A stretch of 64,000 nt of DNA from Plumapathes pennacea (GCA_964036295.1 OZ038463.1:2232001-2296000), one strand, 5' to 3'; shown: positions 1 to 34,899, counted from the stretch's first letter. Translations and numbers: made by a program. The notes: a model not told the origin generated them from the letters alone.

Positions 1-90
1 ATTTCTCCAATCTATTCTTGTGTTCATGTTTTTAAAACCCTTAGACGCTAAATCTTGTAATACGCATTCTCTAAACAATTGTGTTCAAAG

Positions 91-152
91 ATGAAGCAAA
101 TGCACACTGTAGAAGCGATCACATGTGGGGGTCTCCATACACTTGCTCTGAG
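91..152 (+). CDS. possible single exon of an RCC1-repeat protein
   Basis: A 62-nt open stretch follows an AG (gtgttcaaag) and ends at a donor-like GAG/gtaaaa. It reads VEAITCGGLHTLALR, which fits the RCC1 repeat signature (I-x-CG-x2-HTLAL). RCC1 repeats form beta-propeller blades in exchange factors, HERC ligases and RPGR. Only one blade strand is visible, so the protein cannot be named. A second plus-strand candidate exon at 1916-2009 begins after ttttcag and would close the frame in phase, but it has no recognisable motif. If real, this gene overlaps the unseen 3' end of the minus-strand E4-E2 gene. It could be a chance ORF. Confidence 0.33.
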
Positions 153-767
153 GTAAAAAGGCGAAGTTCTTCTCAATTGCTAATAAGATTAACGGCGTTC
201 TGTTAGGTTTCTTAAACTCCCAGAAGAGAGAAAGGTAAATAATAATTATCCTGCCAATTGAAACTCTACCCGGAGAGAAAATTAAATTCCATCAGACTGT
301 GTGTTTATATTAAACATGTAAGTTTGACCATGACAAGGGGCAACACAACAGAGCTATGCTCAAGTTTATACTGAAGGTGGTGACGATCAGAGATTTATTT
401 GCGTCCTCAGTAGATGTTATATCCCTGTTTTCAATCCCGTTTTCAGTCGAGAGACGGAAACCACCATTTTACGTGGTCATCCGAACCACGAGTAGAGAGC
501 CACGTTTGAAACCCTAAGTTCATTTCATTTTACGTGGCAACGAACTCGCACCCTCAGCATGAAAGTTTACCGTGCTAGCCGCTCGGCTGCCGGGTTTTAC
601 CCCTGATTTTGAAATTGTATTTTGAAGGGCAAAATTTGTATGCATGGCGTCTGATACTTGCCGAGACAACAAAGTTGACGATAGTATCAACTCTCGCTAT
701 TCCACTCATACAGTTTGGGTGAGAAAAGGTTGTGAGAGCCTGAATGTAGGCCTTAGGAGTTCCTTAC

Positions 768-22415
<21,648 letters not shown>

Positions 22416-22526
22416 ACCTCACTCTTTCGCTTTCAGCTTTAGCTGAGTCATAACCTCATGTGAGCCCACGAGCAAAACAATCGGGCTGAACGAAGCATGC
22501 GCCGAATGGCGCGAAAATTTTAAAAG
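22416..22526. promoter_or_regulatory. bidirectional promoter of the E4-E2 gene and LYRM4
   Basis: Only 111 bp separate the two divergent start codons. The interval contains GGCGCGAAA (22508-22516), matching the E2F consensus. AAGATGGCGGC spans the LYRM4 start codon and matches YY1, a common element at housekeeping starts. There is no TATA box at a usual distance. Both genes are inferred to be broadly expressed. Confidence 0.6.
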
Positions 22527-25059
22527 ATGGCGGCGACAAACAGAGTCCTTCGGCTGTACAGGCAACTCTTACGCGAGGGCCAAAAATTCTCTAGTTATAA
22601 CTACAGGTAAGTGACGTATTTCGGTTTTTCATGTGTAGCTTTGAAGCAATTTTAGGTGGCGATCCCGGTAAGCGATGGACATGTGACTATTACGTCATAG
22701 ACTTTCTCGTGAAGTGTACTACTGGATGGGTATGGTTGCACCTTTGCAGCGCAGGGTTAACGAAGCAAGTGTCAGATGCTCCCATAATTCTTTGTAATTT
22801 GCCAGATTGGTTTTAGTCTGCGAAAATGTGTACCCTCTTCAGAAAAATATGTGTTTGCTGTGATGCTAAAATCACTTTACCTTTACTACACTGTACTCAT
22901 AGCGGCGGGGTACTCGCAAGACATTCTTGAGCCTGACTTTTTTCCCATGGTGCCTATTGAAATGGGAATCAAATCAGAAAAATATTATGCACTATAGTGC
23001 CTAAGATCGGTGCGACACGCCTTAATTTCTGCTCCAGGTCTCACTGAGCTCCCGTGCACGTCAATCTCCCGCATGCACGCATTTCTCGTAAAACCATGCC
23101 AGCCTCTTGATTTAACCCTTTCACAAGAGTGATCAACTCCTATTCCCCTTTAATCTCTTGATCACCAGAGAATATATGATACATTATGGAGAATTTGCCA
23201 CTTTAAGCCTGGTCCTCACTAGCGCACAAGCATAAGCATAAGCATAAGCATAAGCATAAGAATAAGAATAAGAATAAGAGAGCGGCAGTGGCGACATAAG
23301 CATAAGCATAAGGATCAAACATGTTCGTTCCTTATGCTTATGCTTATGTCGCCACTGTCGCTCTCTTATTCTTATGCTTATGCTTATGCTTATGCTTATG
23401 CGCTAGTGAGGGCCAGGCTTTATAGTGTACTCAGATGAAAGCTGATTCAGCTGTCAATTCTTACTACTGCCACTCGTACTCATACATTTTATTCTAAAAA
23501 AGGTGGAAGAGTTAAAGACGCTATCAGAACTTTTTCCAGGTTTTGACAAAAGACTGACCCCCGCCTGTAAAATACTGACCCCCTCCAAAAATTTTCATAT
23601 TGATTATTATAATGCCTGGGCTGTGTTTTCTGAGGCTGGTAAAGTGAACGGAAGAGTCATAACATAAAATTCTATGTATGTAAAGCATTTTAAAATACCA
23701 TACCTTCAAACTCTTGATACATCTCCAGATCCAGTTGATCACGCTAGGATGATGCTTGCTCCAGTACTCAGTACAGCCTGTCTGTTTACTACAAAAATCC
23801 AGAAATACCATTTATCTGTCGTTTTGTTGCCCTGGGCATCATTTTGTTTTGCCTTAGTATCTGCACCTGTCCACAACTGTGCCCCAGGGCAGGAAGAGTA
23901 GAGGGTCAATTTCAGTCTGGCATTTGAGTGATAACAGCATGGATGGTGCATTGCTTATTTGAAACTTTTCACCACAATTACCTCGGGCAATCGCCTGTCA
24001 ATTTCTCCTTTTTTGTATTCAAAACATAGTTGATGCAACTTCTTTAGTGATTCTGCAATGTAATTTTTTCAGACTAGAGTTAACCCACTACTCCTGTCCT
24101 AAATTTTCAAGGTATCAAAATCAATATTTTTTGTTTTCTGATTTGCAGGATGTATGCTGTTAGAAGGGTCAGAGATGCATTCAGAGAACACAGGGATGTT
24201 CAAGACACAGAGAAACAAATGGCCCTAATACAGTCAGCAGAGGACAATTTAGAAGTGATAAAACGGCAGGTTAGGGTTGGTGGGGGAAGGGGTGGCTTAG
24301 GGGGCAGGTATTTTAATGTGGGAGGCAGACATTTTAAATAATAAAATGTAATGGCTGGGCGTGGCCACAGGTATTGTACATATTTATGTAACTTGTATTT
24401 TAGTCCTTCCTTATTGAATTTCTATTGTCCCAAGTTTGTTTATAATAGTGATGTCCTTATTTACACCATAATATTAATTAGTATAGGTAAGTGCATGATT
24501 TTGAGTGCAATTTGGAATAAATTAGCACGAGTACATTTTTCAAAGACCACAAAATTGCACGAGCACTGCGCAAGTGCAATTTGTGGTCTTTGAAAAAGTT
24601 ACAAGTGCTTATTTATTCCAAAATTGCACGAGAAATCATGTGATTACTTGTTAATAACATGCATACAATAATTTACGTTGCACAATTTTGTTCAATTTCG
24701 TTACAATTCAAAAGTAGTCTACAAGTGTTTGTCAAGAACTTTGTTTTCTCGCAAACAGAATCAGAATCGTCCTGAGGAATGAAAACACGCCCTTTGTTTT
24801 GTTTGGCTTCGCAAATACGTGCACCAGCTGCCAGCAATTTTTAATTTCAAATTTCTGCACTCTTAATTTCACATTTCTGCACTGTTAATTTCCCATTTTT
24901 GCACTGTTTGGGATAAATTGACGTGCGCTAAGCCAATCAGAATGCAGAAATTATTGTATGCATGTTATTAGTATGTTTATTGCTTCTTTGTCTACTTTTT
25001 TCCAGGTAATAATAGGCAATATGTATCGCCACACCAAGCTTGTTGTTGAGAAACAGTAG
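22527..25059 (+). CDS. LYRM4: LYR motif-containing protein 4 (ISD11)
   Basis: Three exons, 22527-22606, 24149-24269 and 25006-25059, give 84 residues (human about 91). The N-terminus MAATNRVLRLYRQLLREGQKF carries the LYR tripeptide and YNYRMYAVRRVRDAFRE matches human LYRM4 closely. The C-terminus IKRQVIIGNMY followed by KLVVEKQ also aligns. The protein is a mitochondrial matrix subunit that stabilises the NFS1 cysteine desulfurase and binds acyl-carrier protein for Fe-S cluster assembly. All donor and acceptor sites are canonical. Intron 1 carries a family A MITE with a hexamer foldback inside it. The shared promoter with the E4-E2 gene is described separately. Confidence 0.95.
23114..23505. 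mobile_element. MITE family A copy 3, interrupted by hexamer foldback copy 2 (23206-23419)
   Basis: The left part (aaccctttcac, gagtgatcaactcc) and right part (cagatgaaagctgattcagc, actcatacatttt) read as one family A copy once the foldback between them is removed. The foldback has ends agcctggtcctcactagcg and cgctagtgagggccaggct with (gcataa)n arms. The nesting shows that the foldback moved after family A. Confidence 0.7.
24493..24972. mobile_element. two adjacent palindromic elements in LYRM4 intron 2
   Basis: At 24493-24640 an inverted pair (gtgcaatttggaataaa and tttattccaaaattgcac) surrounds a second palindrome around caaagaccacaa/ttgtggtctttg. At 24652-24972 ends aataacatgcatacaataat and attattgtatgcatgttatt enclose about 320 bp. 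Neither encodes protein. Confidence 0.6.
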
Positions 25060-27802
25060 GATTGAAAGTTGAGATCAGAGGGCCATTCATTCATGGAGTC
25101 ATCTCATCATCTTATTGACAATGGACAGCTGACGGAATTTACACAAACTGCGACAGCTATGTGCATAGTACATGTATCCTACAGAAATGTTTCTAATCGG
25201 GTTTTGTTTGGAAATTGAAGGTTAGAGACCTGTACATGTATGCACAAAAAAATTGGATAGATTTACGTATTGTTAGTTTTTCTCATTTGTAACAAAGATG
25301 TGATTGTTAAGTGAAGAAGTTCTCAAATAGATTTGGTACAAGCTCTACAAAGGTTTTGTAATTCCTCAAACAACAAGTTTCAAGTTTATTTTGGAGGAGT
25401 GCTGTGGAGAAATATTTTTGGTGCAAATACTTTCTCTTTCATTTTTTATAGAGAGCTTGGCTCTTTGCAATACTAATCTTCCTCCAACTTTACATGCACT
25501 CAAAATATGTAGACCTGCAAAACATTAATGGCATCATTACATGTGGAGGCCATGGGAAGGAGCCCAATGCTGGCTAAAAAATTCAGCGCTGGGCCCAAGT
25601 TTCACTGCTAAGAATCTTCAGTTACCTCTAGAGAGCTTCTCCAAGAATGTTCAGACTTCAGATTCAAGTTTTTACATTTAAGTGTTAAAGTTGGCAAATC
25701 CCCATACCCAGACCAGTGCTGCAGTTTTAATAGGAGTCTGTCATTAGTAAAGTTTTCATCATTCAAAGAACTTGTGAAACGGTCTCAAGACCCGCTGTAG
25801 GTCTGATGTTGTTGCAATGTTCCAAACTGTTCTTGCCTTGCTGGGGCCAATTCAATAAACATTTACACGCGTATTTTACAAGTTGGACTATTACTCAAAC
25901 GCCACTAATCGGACTCCAATCGGACAAAAGTTTGCAAAACATTGCAGATACAGGTCTAATTGTATAACTGGAACTGATGCCGTCATGGTATTGGATTAAA
26001 GTGTGTTTTAACGTGTGGGGAAATTGGCCCAACTTGTAAAATACACTTGTTAATGTTTTATTGAATTGGCCCCTGGTAGGAAAAAGCGTGGGTTAAAGAC
26101 ATCCTCGTTCCCAGGCTCTTTTCCCTACCCCAAGAGCCTGGGAACGAAGGTGGGGTTAAAGACTTGGCTGCATCAGTGCAAGCCAAGAAAACAAGTCAGT
26201 AACCCAGCAGCAAAGTTCAATTCCTTGGATTCTTGTTCCTGGTGGCACTCGTGGTCTTCTCGATCCTCGTAATGGTGACTATAGCTATCTAGTAACTATA
26301 GAAATGAAAAGTTAAATTTTGACTCGTCTTCCCTGGGGGATGCTTTGAGGGTATGTGGCACCTCAAAGGATATGGTTTTAAAGCGTTTTAGTCTAATATA
26401 GGGTAACTTTTTTACCTTTTTTGGCAGGAACGTACAAGAACGCAAAATTTAATAAAGGCTATGATTTTGGGGACAGTCTGGAAAAGGGATGGAAAATCCT
26501 TATTCGTGGTTTGAAACAGACATCGTGCGCTCCGGCGTCCCCCAATTTTTGTCAGAGTTCGACCGGAAATCAGTTCACTAAAACAGACATAACGAATTCC
26601 CGATAATAATTCAATATATTGTGGGAAGTTTTATGGTTGAAGGTAAAACCCCGTGTCGGGTGCGTCATCAATATCCTGCTGGCTTCAATATTTACACGGG
26701 AAATTGATGATTTATTCGAGTTGATGTTTTACTATAAAGAGTGTATTCTGGCTTCTCTGTCACTCACACTGACAGATGGACGGCAAGTGCAATCAAAGAG
26801 GAAACGACGGAAGTTCGCGTTTAATAGACAAGACTATTGTATATTCCAACACATTTTATCGTTTAATTGTACCACACCAAATGGTAAACAGTTCCGAAGG
26901 TACCACGGAAGACACTGGAAAGTGAGACCAATCGGCTATATAAGTACACATGATCCCAAAAGAGACTAGTCCGTTGAAATGCCCAACAATACTAAAATAC
27001 ATCGCAATTTTGTACCTTATACTGTACACTTTACACGGCCCGTGCACACCATTTTTAGAACGCTAAATGTACCACCTGGTCTTTTCAAAAAAACTTCCCG
27101 TGTCCCTTTGATGACTCATCTCTCTTACCGCTTAGCTGACGCATTGTTTTGTTAATTTTATACTGCACGTCGACGGTAACTGTACAGTACATTCTTACGC
27201 CTACAGCCATATTTTTTTAGGGATCGAAGGTGTAGCGGTGCAAACAAAGACAACGTAAATAAATTCTGATCGCACTGACTGGTAGACTGACTTTCAGGCA
27301 CATCGAAACATATAATTCACTTGGACCAGAGGATGTGCCACGGCTGACATATTGTTAATCAGAACCCAAATGGTTTTAATATTCAGCATCAAAAGGGAGG
27401 AAAATAATTGCCACACAATTATATCAGAAGAAAACATACAGGAAACCATCTGGAAATTAAGAGGATGGCCAAGCACTTGTATGAGTCATAACCTAAAGAC
27501 TAATTTCTGGTGAAACTCATGTCAAGTGTATTTTAAACGCACAGCTGTACAGTGAACACGTGCTTTGAATATGTTGGCGCTGTAAATTGGCTATAGCAAG
27601 CTTCCGTTTTAGCGCATGCCCTCTTTGGTTCGGCTAGCGCAAGTTTCAGCGAGACGCTAACGACAAACGCAGTGTGCAATCTTGGCTCAGTGATGTATTT
27701 TTGTTATATTCATCGATTCGAGAAGTCAAAGTGTGAATTAATGCAATGATTTAGAAATAAACCTGCTGATGGCCGATCATGCAAACCACCTGCACCTTTC
27801 TT

Positions 27803-27845
<43 letters not shown>

Positions 27846-29722
27846 CTTTTCTTTTCTTTCTTTATTTATTTTTTGGTTTTATTTCAAGTGTATCCGGACC
27901 GCGCTATTGCTCAATAAAAACAGATTAAACTTGGATTTAAGTTAAAATGCGCTGCGAAAGAGCTAGCATAGCTCACTCGCAAATTTTAATGGTTCCCGGG
28001 ACCGCCGGTGGGCTGTGAGTGTGAACAGTCCGAGTTCTGCGGTGTTAGAGCTTTGTGAAGCACATTATTATTCACAGAAAAACAAGAATATTTTTGTTCT
28101 ACTTTGAGAGGCCAGAGAGAGAGAGAGTTGGGGCGCATGTCAGCTGAATTTGATCAATTCAGTTTGAAGCGGAAGTTGGGCACAGCTGCTGAAAAACACT
28201 GACTCCACCGCGTCATCGTTAAGTTTTCACTTCGACTCTGAAGCAGCTTCAGGGCTTCTGCGGTTTTGTTTTACGCCTTGCGGATTCCCGTATACATCCT
28301 ACTGTTTTGTTAAACTGTTAATTAATTAATTTCCCTTCCATTCCAAGTTATTTCAGTTCAAAAAAAGTTTTCAGGAACGGTCCTTTGTGCAAATAGCACC
28401 AGATATCGCCGAGTTTATGATTTATTTCAATGTTTCCTTTTTACACTCGCTTTATTTGTAGCGCGAAAAATAAAGCGATTCAAACTGAGCTAAGAAAATT
28501 CAGGAAATTACAGTGAACCGAAAACGCTGATTGCAAATGTGCTTACCAGATCACTGATCGGGCAATCACTCAATGCCGATTGCAGGTTTCTAGACGCCGT
28601 ATAATCAACTATTCCGTGTTTTCAATGAACTGTAGTATTTCCAACCAACTCCACCTATTTACTGTACGGCCAGTCCGTTTTGAAACTATCACTTCAGTGC
28701 TACAGGATGTTGTTTGAGTTCCAGATGATAAATTTAGATTCTTTTGTCCTATCACACAAAGAATTGCGATTCCCTCATTTAAGATATAACGCCGGCTGTC
28801 TTGAATAAAATATATGTACAGGCAAAGAGAGACACAAAAAAGACCACAGAAAGTAATAACTGAACTTATGATTTAAGTGTTTGAATACAAAAAAAAAAAA
28901 GTAACTCGCTCACCTCTCGCGGTCATCGCACGCACGCCTTACAGCCGATTTGCAGAAATCAAAAAAGAAAAAATGCTATTTTGAAGTTGTATATGTATAT
29001 ATATATATATAGGAGTGCGCATGCACGTGATCCTTCGTCTACGCTTTTAGCCCCCCACATTTCTGTAAACTTCCACGGTGAACTTCTGTGAGGTGGCCTG
29101 AAATCTTACCCTGTAAAAAGAGTCATTACGCCCTGTCGGTTGTAATTAACCCCGAAGCTCAAATTATACAGACACACAAGACGTTCTCAAGCAGAACTGG
29201 GATACAGGAAGTTACAGTCTTCAGCTAAAAAGAGTTATGATTAGAGGAAGTCCATCGATGAAAGATAAACATCGCACTAAGGAAGTCAACTAATTTTATA
29301 TTGCCATTGTATGTTAATTAATCATTCGTTCACGGTGGAAGTTAGTACGATTTCTCGTACATCTGTCCAATTTGCATGCATCGCCTTATAAAGTAGCATC
29401 TCAGCTCAGTGCGACACAACTGAACAATTCTCTCGGGCGGAAGTGTAATACCGGTATTTCGCACCAATTATCGGAAAGTATTGAACTGTCGCCTGCCCGC
29501 TTCGCAGAGGCAACGATGACACAGCAACCTCAAAGTTGACTATACCAAGCGAGAAATATATTCTACACGTGAGTATTTCTCCTTCGGTAAGGACGCATAT
29601 CCGGGCGCGCGGGTGCCATTTCACGACCCCGCGGCCTCCTCGAGAGTAGCAAAAGTATTGGATGACTGGAGGATTGGCTACTCGTGACGGGTTATTAATG
29701 TCTGCTGTTGATCGAGGAAGGA
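25060..29722. other. intergenic: LYRM4 3' side to the TLC-like gene
   Basis: No gene recognised. It probably begins with the LYRM4 3' UTR. It contains a family C MITE (25843-26073), a short hairpin (26100-26147, ctcgttcccaggctc and its inverse), and a poly-T/pyrimidine run (27799-27870). A short (TA)n lies near 28992. The last 200-300 bp should hold the promoter and 5' UTR of the TLC-like gene. ORFs here show no conserved motif. Confidence 0.5.
25843..26073. mobile_element. MITE family C, copy 1
   Basis: Long inverted ends: ggggccaattcaataaacat with tttacaagttgg at left, and the inverse ending attgaattggcccc at right. About 231 bp and non-coding. A diverged sister copy is at 47555-47787. Confidence 0.8.
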
Positions 29723-30202
29723 ATGCCATTGAAATGCTCCCTTGTACTTGCATTCTCGCTTACTATCAATGTTTCCGTGGGAATGTACTTCTTCATTGTG
29801 CCGCTAGCAAAGTTTATGCTATCCAAATCGCAAACTCAGATGGCCTATCGAATGTTGAAGCTACTTCGGGAGCGACCCAGCCTCGTCAGAAAAATGTAAG
29901 TAGCATATTTTCATTCTATACAAAACGCCACGCTTTACGCAATTCGTCGGCAGTAGAAGTTTTCGCTCAGCCGCTGTGGAGTCACCATAAAACAAGAAGA
30001 GTTTGCTATTTTCCTGATTGCCAACAGCTAACTTCCTACAGAAAAATCTAGTCTGATTCCGTCACAAAACTGTTATGGCTGCTTCAGTCTAGCGTTTCGA
30101 CAGCACTGGTCTAGCCCAAAAGCAACTTGCAAAATCTAATAATTACGATCAGGTTTGAGTAGAAGTTTAGCCAATATACTGTACCAACTGAACGATTCAG
30201 TG

Positions 30203-30233
<31 letters not shown>

Positions 30234-33200
30234 GAGGGAGGGGACGATAAACAGGATTGCCTAATCCCGATGGATGCACTCTTTCAAATGTATGAATATG
30301 AACCGATAGAAGATTTCTCGCAGTTTCTCCAAGACTAATGCAGGAATGTAAGATAGGTTTCAGGTGAGTTTTTGGGCTTCTAACAATGACTTGAAGAAAC
30401 AGCCTGTATAGTGTTCACAGGCAGGAAGTAGAAGTCAGGATATGTTTTCGAAGTTATATATGGACATAGACTTCCGCATAGTTTAAAATCCTCGAGAATC
30501 CACTTCATGTTGCATTGCTTTTGATTAAAACTCGACTAGGAGTCGCTCAAACCCAAGAGAAATACAGAGGCTCCAGGGTAGCTAATATAACAGCACGTAG
30601 TGCGTGTAGATTTATCTCGCGAAATACGTGTTTTGAGCCTGATTTGGCTGTAGTGTTTCAACTTCTTGCGTCTCTCCGGATGAGTTGTTGCGCTGAAACA
30701 ATAACACCAGCACATGCCTGCCACGAGATAAAAAGAGCTTAACGCCTTTGGAAAAATAGCCGACAGCTGAATCCACTCTGCATTAATTTTCAGTAACAAT
30801 ACTCGAGTACATGAGTTGCTTCCCTCGCGCGCGAAAATGCAACTTTCCAGGCTCAAAGAATAAAATCCACGGCCGCAAAAATAACTTTTCTCGTGATAAT
30901 TCATTGCGCGGTCATTTTCCACGTCCTTAATTAATTCAAACCCGTTCGAAGATATCGTTTGGGTGACTTTTATAAAGGTCAAACTACACGACATCAGTCT
31001 GATATTTCCTGTTTATTACGAAGTGAAATGTCTGATTCAAAGCATTTCGTCCTTCTAAACATGACACAGATAACAAAATATACAGCCGAATGCAATTACA
31101 TGAACATTTCAGGTGAATCTCCGCAAACACTAGTAGCACGCAGAATACCGGCTGGCAATCCAGAATAATCTCTGAATATTAACACCCCGTTTGCGTCACA
31201 CGCCTGCCTGTCACAATTCCAAGAGTGCCATTGCACGAAATCTCTGGAGCTCTTCCAAGCAACATATAGAAACAAAGACACGGAGAGACCACATTCTAAA
31301 GATCGTATCTCATCGGGCAAAATACCCAGTTTCAGCGTAGCTTCGGCTAATTCCTGCTCGTAACATTGGCGGCTCATACAGAGACGGGGGGTCAACTATT
31401 AAAACAATGCGATTTAGTCCCCTAATGCAGGTTCGATAACTTCCTGGTGTCTAGAAATAGCCTCAGTAGACAAATTATGTTTCTTTGCGGGCGGAGTTTG
31501 GGTGCAGGAGCACGAACATTAATACCCGCGGCGTTGTTTTTTCGTGGCGTTATATTGATATTTGAATTTGAATGAGAATTGTATAAGAAATGTCAAAACA
31601 TTGCGTGGCTTCACAAATCACTTTTGCTAACAGATGAAAGGCAACACATTTTGACGATACCATATTTACATGGCCATCCGTGTGAAAGTCAGAAACAACA
31701 GAACACATGCAAAAGAATAATACGAATTTTTGGTTTGAACTCTTTACTTGTTAATAAAGCCCAGAAATTGCTTTGATATACAACTTAGTTTGTTATCCCT
31801 TGTACGATACAAGAAAATATCCGGAAACGGATTGTCGTGGTATAAATGTGCGTGTATTAATATTGCATGGCGGCCACGAATATTGGAAATCTCTCGCAAA
31901 TCTCTCCATTCTCAAATTATTCCAAAAGTAATTACAAGTATGGGATGATATTGAGCTGTTTTACATGCAGACTAGGAAGTATTTACCAGTGCCATTTCGA
32001 GGATATTTTGCGCCCTTCAACATGTCGCGTTAAAAGCTTGCATCGCCGCAGATAGTCTTTAGTATCTGCCGATATCGCTTACTTATCAATCGAAGGTTCG
32101 GGAACATCAAGTGGCGGCGGCGAAAGGGTCCCTGACAGGCGGAGCACTCTGTCGTAGAACCCGTTAACTCAAAAAGCGTTAAAAAAAAAAATTCCATCGG
32201 ATCTCAGACCGGACGAACGTTTTGTTCCCTGATTTTTTGGCGTATAAACGCGCGCCAGTCTCCGGACCGATTACCAATCACGTTATGCAAAGTGTTCGTC
32301 GATGATAGTCATTTATAGTACGCTAATTCCGTCAACCGATGCAAAACATGTTTTCTAGATTAGAACTCCTGACCACAAAGCGGATTGAAGCGAAATCGCC
32401 TCGTGGGGAGTGGTACAACGAAGGTATACCAAATCATCATTATTATATAAGGAAGCACTGACGGTCATGAAGTCAATCTAAACAGTTTTATTTTCAGCTT
32501 CAGCACTCAATTTCCTTATCATTTATTTATTTATTTATATAATATATACATATTTGTCGAACAAATTATTTTAATCTTAACATTGCTGAGTCAAGTTCAA
32601 GGAGTATTAATAGAACTGAATAAGCGAGTGTTCCTTTGTGTAGCCTTTCGTTGTTCGAACTATAAAACTATGCATGATACGGTCAGATCACAAAGGAGCT
32701 GATTAGAAACACATAGCGTGATGGCGAATGAGTTAGCCAGACTCCCGGGGGGGGGGGGGGGGGGGGGGGTACTCAATAGGAATTTGGATAGGGGTGTTCC
32801 GCCGACTCTATAAAACCCTATTCAAGACACAAAAATGGAAATTTTGCTACCCTGTTCAAGACTGGACGCGCGAAAAAATGGCGAGTGCAAAAAAATGTGG
32901 TTGATTTGGGAGGGGAAGAGGAGAGGATCTTGAGAAAATAACCCTGTTTAAGACACGAAAATGTAAAATTTGATACCCTGTTTAAGACAGAAGACCCTGA
33001 AAATGATACCCTATCGGGCGGAACGTCCCTATATAGGAAATATATGGGAGTACCCCCCCCCCCCCCCCCCCCCGGGGCCAGACTGCACGTCTGTCACTTC
33101 CGTGTTGGCCTATAGCCAAGACCAACAGCAAGCTGATTCACGCCAAACGCACAAAAGCCTTGATCACCAAGCTAAGACGTGCAGTGTAAGTCAACAAAAC

Positions 33201-34899
33201 AATTTCCGAGCTGAAGGCCAGACAAAACACCGTTTGTTGCTGAGCAGCCCACGATTCATGGGTCTATTTCTGCCAACAGACAAACAACAGACAAAATTTA
33301 CAAGTGGTTAAAAGTTGCCTTCCTCCTGTGATAGCCGAGAACAGCCTCATTCCATCGAATCACTGGCTTTCGCCAATTTTAAAAATAGTGTTGTGTTTCT
33401 TAAATGAAAATTTCTATGAATTGAAAAAACTGCATTAATAGTCTGAAAAGTTTGACAAAGCAAAAGGCAATTTCTACAGACATGAACAGTATGTGCCGTA
33501 TGTGGCCGACTGGGAACTTTAAAAAAGCTCGCGTAAACAGTGCCAGATATTCCTCGAGCCTTGATACGGTATTTCCTTTTGGTGCCTATGACTAATAAAC
33601 CGAATACTGCTACATTAGCTGAGGGCAGAATTGACGCGATGACGCCATGCAAGAATAGGAATTTACTCTGAAACTGTAATTATTCAAAATGGCGCAGATT
33701 TGGAACATCGCCCACCAACGAAAAATCTCGATTTCTCGCGGCTGCGGAAAGCACGTGACAGGTATCCATCGACCCCACGGTACCCAAATCCGGTTGAGAT
33801 TAGGGTTGCGTTCTCCTTCGTCGAACGCCATAAAATGCAAGCACGTATACAGTATATATATTTATACTTAAAATAAACACCTCAAACAAATCATACAATA
33901 TCCATACAAATAGTAAAATGGAATAAATGAAATTAGACATTGGGTACCTAAAACTAAATATGTTTTGCTCTCCATTTTCCCGCTAGCTGTCGAGATCAGA
34001 TCTTCACAGTCCTGTTGTTCATCTGTGGCATAGTTCTACTCGTTTCTAGCGACGTCCTCCAAAACCCGATCCGCAACACGTCCCCAACGGTGCTCACAGC
34101 TTTCGCTATCGAACTCGGCCACTATATCTACAAATGTCATCAAGACTTTCTGCTGCGGCGCGAGATCCCGTTCTTCAAAATTAACCTGCTTCATCACATC
34201 GTTGCTGCGTCAACCTACACGGTATTTATATTATTTGAACAAAACGCCATTTCCGGCATTATTGGGCTGCTTTTCGAAGGAAGCGTGGCTGTACTTGACT
34301 TTAAATGCCTCCTGCCACTCTTGGGCGTTAAAAAGAACAGTTTGTTGTACGTCTGCACGGCTTTTGCCAGTTTCGTGGCGTGTGTCATTTTACGCGCGGT
34401 CTGTCCCGTCGTTATACTGGGGATGGCAATTTTAAAATACAACCCGCTGACCATGGACTATCTGCCCTTGGGCTTCTTTTTCATGAACATCGTCTTCTTC
34501 ACGATGATAAACGGATGGTTGGTAAAAAGCGGGTTTGACAGCCTCAGAAGAAGATGGCGCTCAAGAAGGTTACTACAGTACCTCGAAAGAGAAGTACCCA
34601 CTAACAACCTTGCAGGGAATGCCGACGAACAGGAGGAAGGCCTGGAAATGAACAACTTGTCGTCCTCGGTAACAGTCCCGCGCAACGTGTTGCCGGTGAT
34701 CATTCCGTCAGACGACAGTTTTCGGCTGGCAACGCCAGTTTCCAATGTAAATATGACTTGCGAAAACGCTCAAATCTCGAACATTTCCTTGTCCCGACGC
34801 GAAAGGACTGTTCCCAATATTAGTGTTATTATTGATGATGCAGGTAATGGTTCTGCCTCTTCCTTTGGAGACCACGGCACAAGAGTAGACTCGGTTTAG
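29723..34899 (+). CDS. multi-pass membrane protein, TLC-domain-like
   Basis: Exon 1 is 29723-29895 (57 codons plus two bases) and exon 2 is 33987-34899, giving 361 residues. The first in-frame ATG (MPLKCSLVLAFSLTINVSVG) begins a hydrophobic span. Exon 2 has about five more spans and the pair HH in KINLLHHIVAASTY, placed like the conserved histidines of TLC (TRAM-LAG1-CLN8) proteins, followed by GLLFEGSVAVLDFK. The cytosolic tail (about 120 residues) is polar with an RRRWRSRR cluster. TLC members act in ceramide synthesis or lipid sensing in the ER and plasma membrane. The family call rests on topology and a short motif and I cannot pick a member. A possible polyadenylation signal ATTAAA is at 34986. 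The 4.1-kb intron carries a MITE at 32744-33077 and otherwise nothing recognisable. Confidence 0.6.
32744..33077. mobile_element. TIR element with G/C homopolymer termini
   Basis: It begins cccggggg with a long G run and gtactc, and ends gagtac with a long C run and ccgggg, about 334 bp. Internal direct motifs repeat (accctgttcaagac, accctgtttaagacac). It lies in the intron of the TLC-like gene and is non-coding. Confidence 0.7.

Noticed and set aside
30536-31395. minus ORFs of 152 and 99 codons in the TLC-like intron
   Set aside because: No conserved motif and opposite to the host gene; likely chance ORFs.
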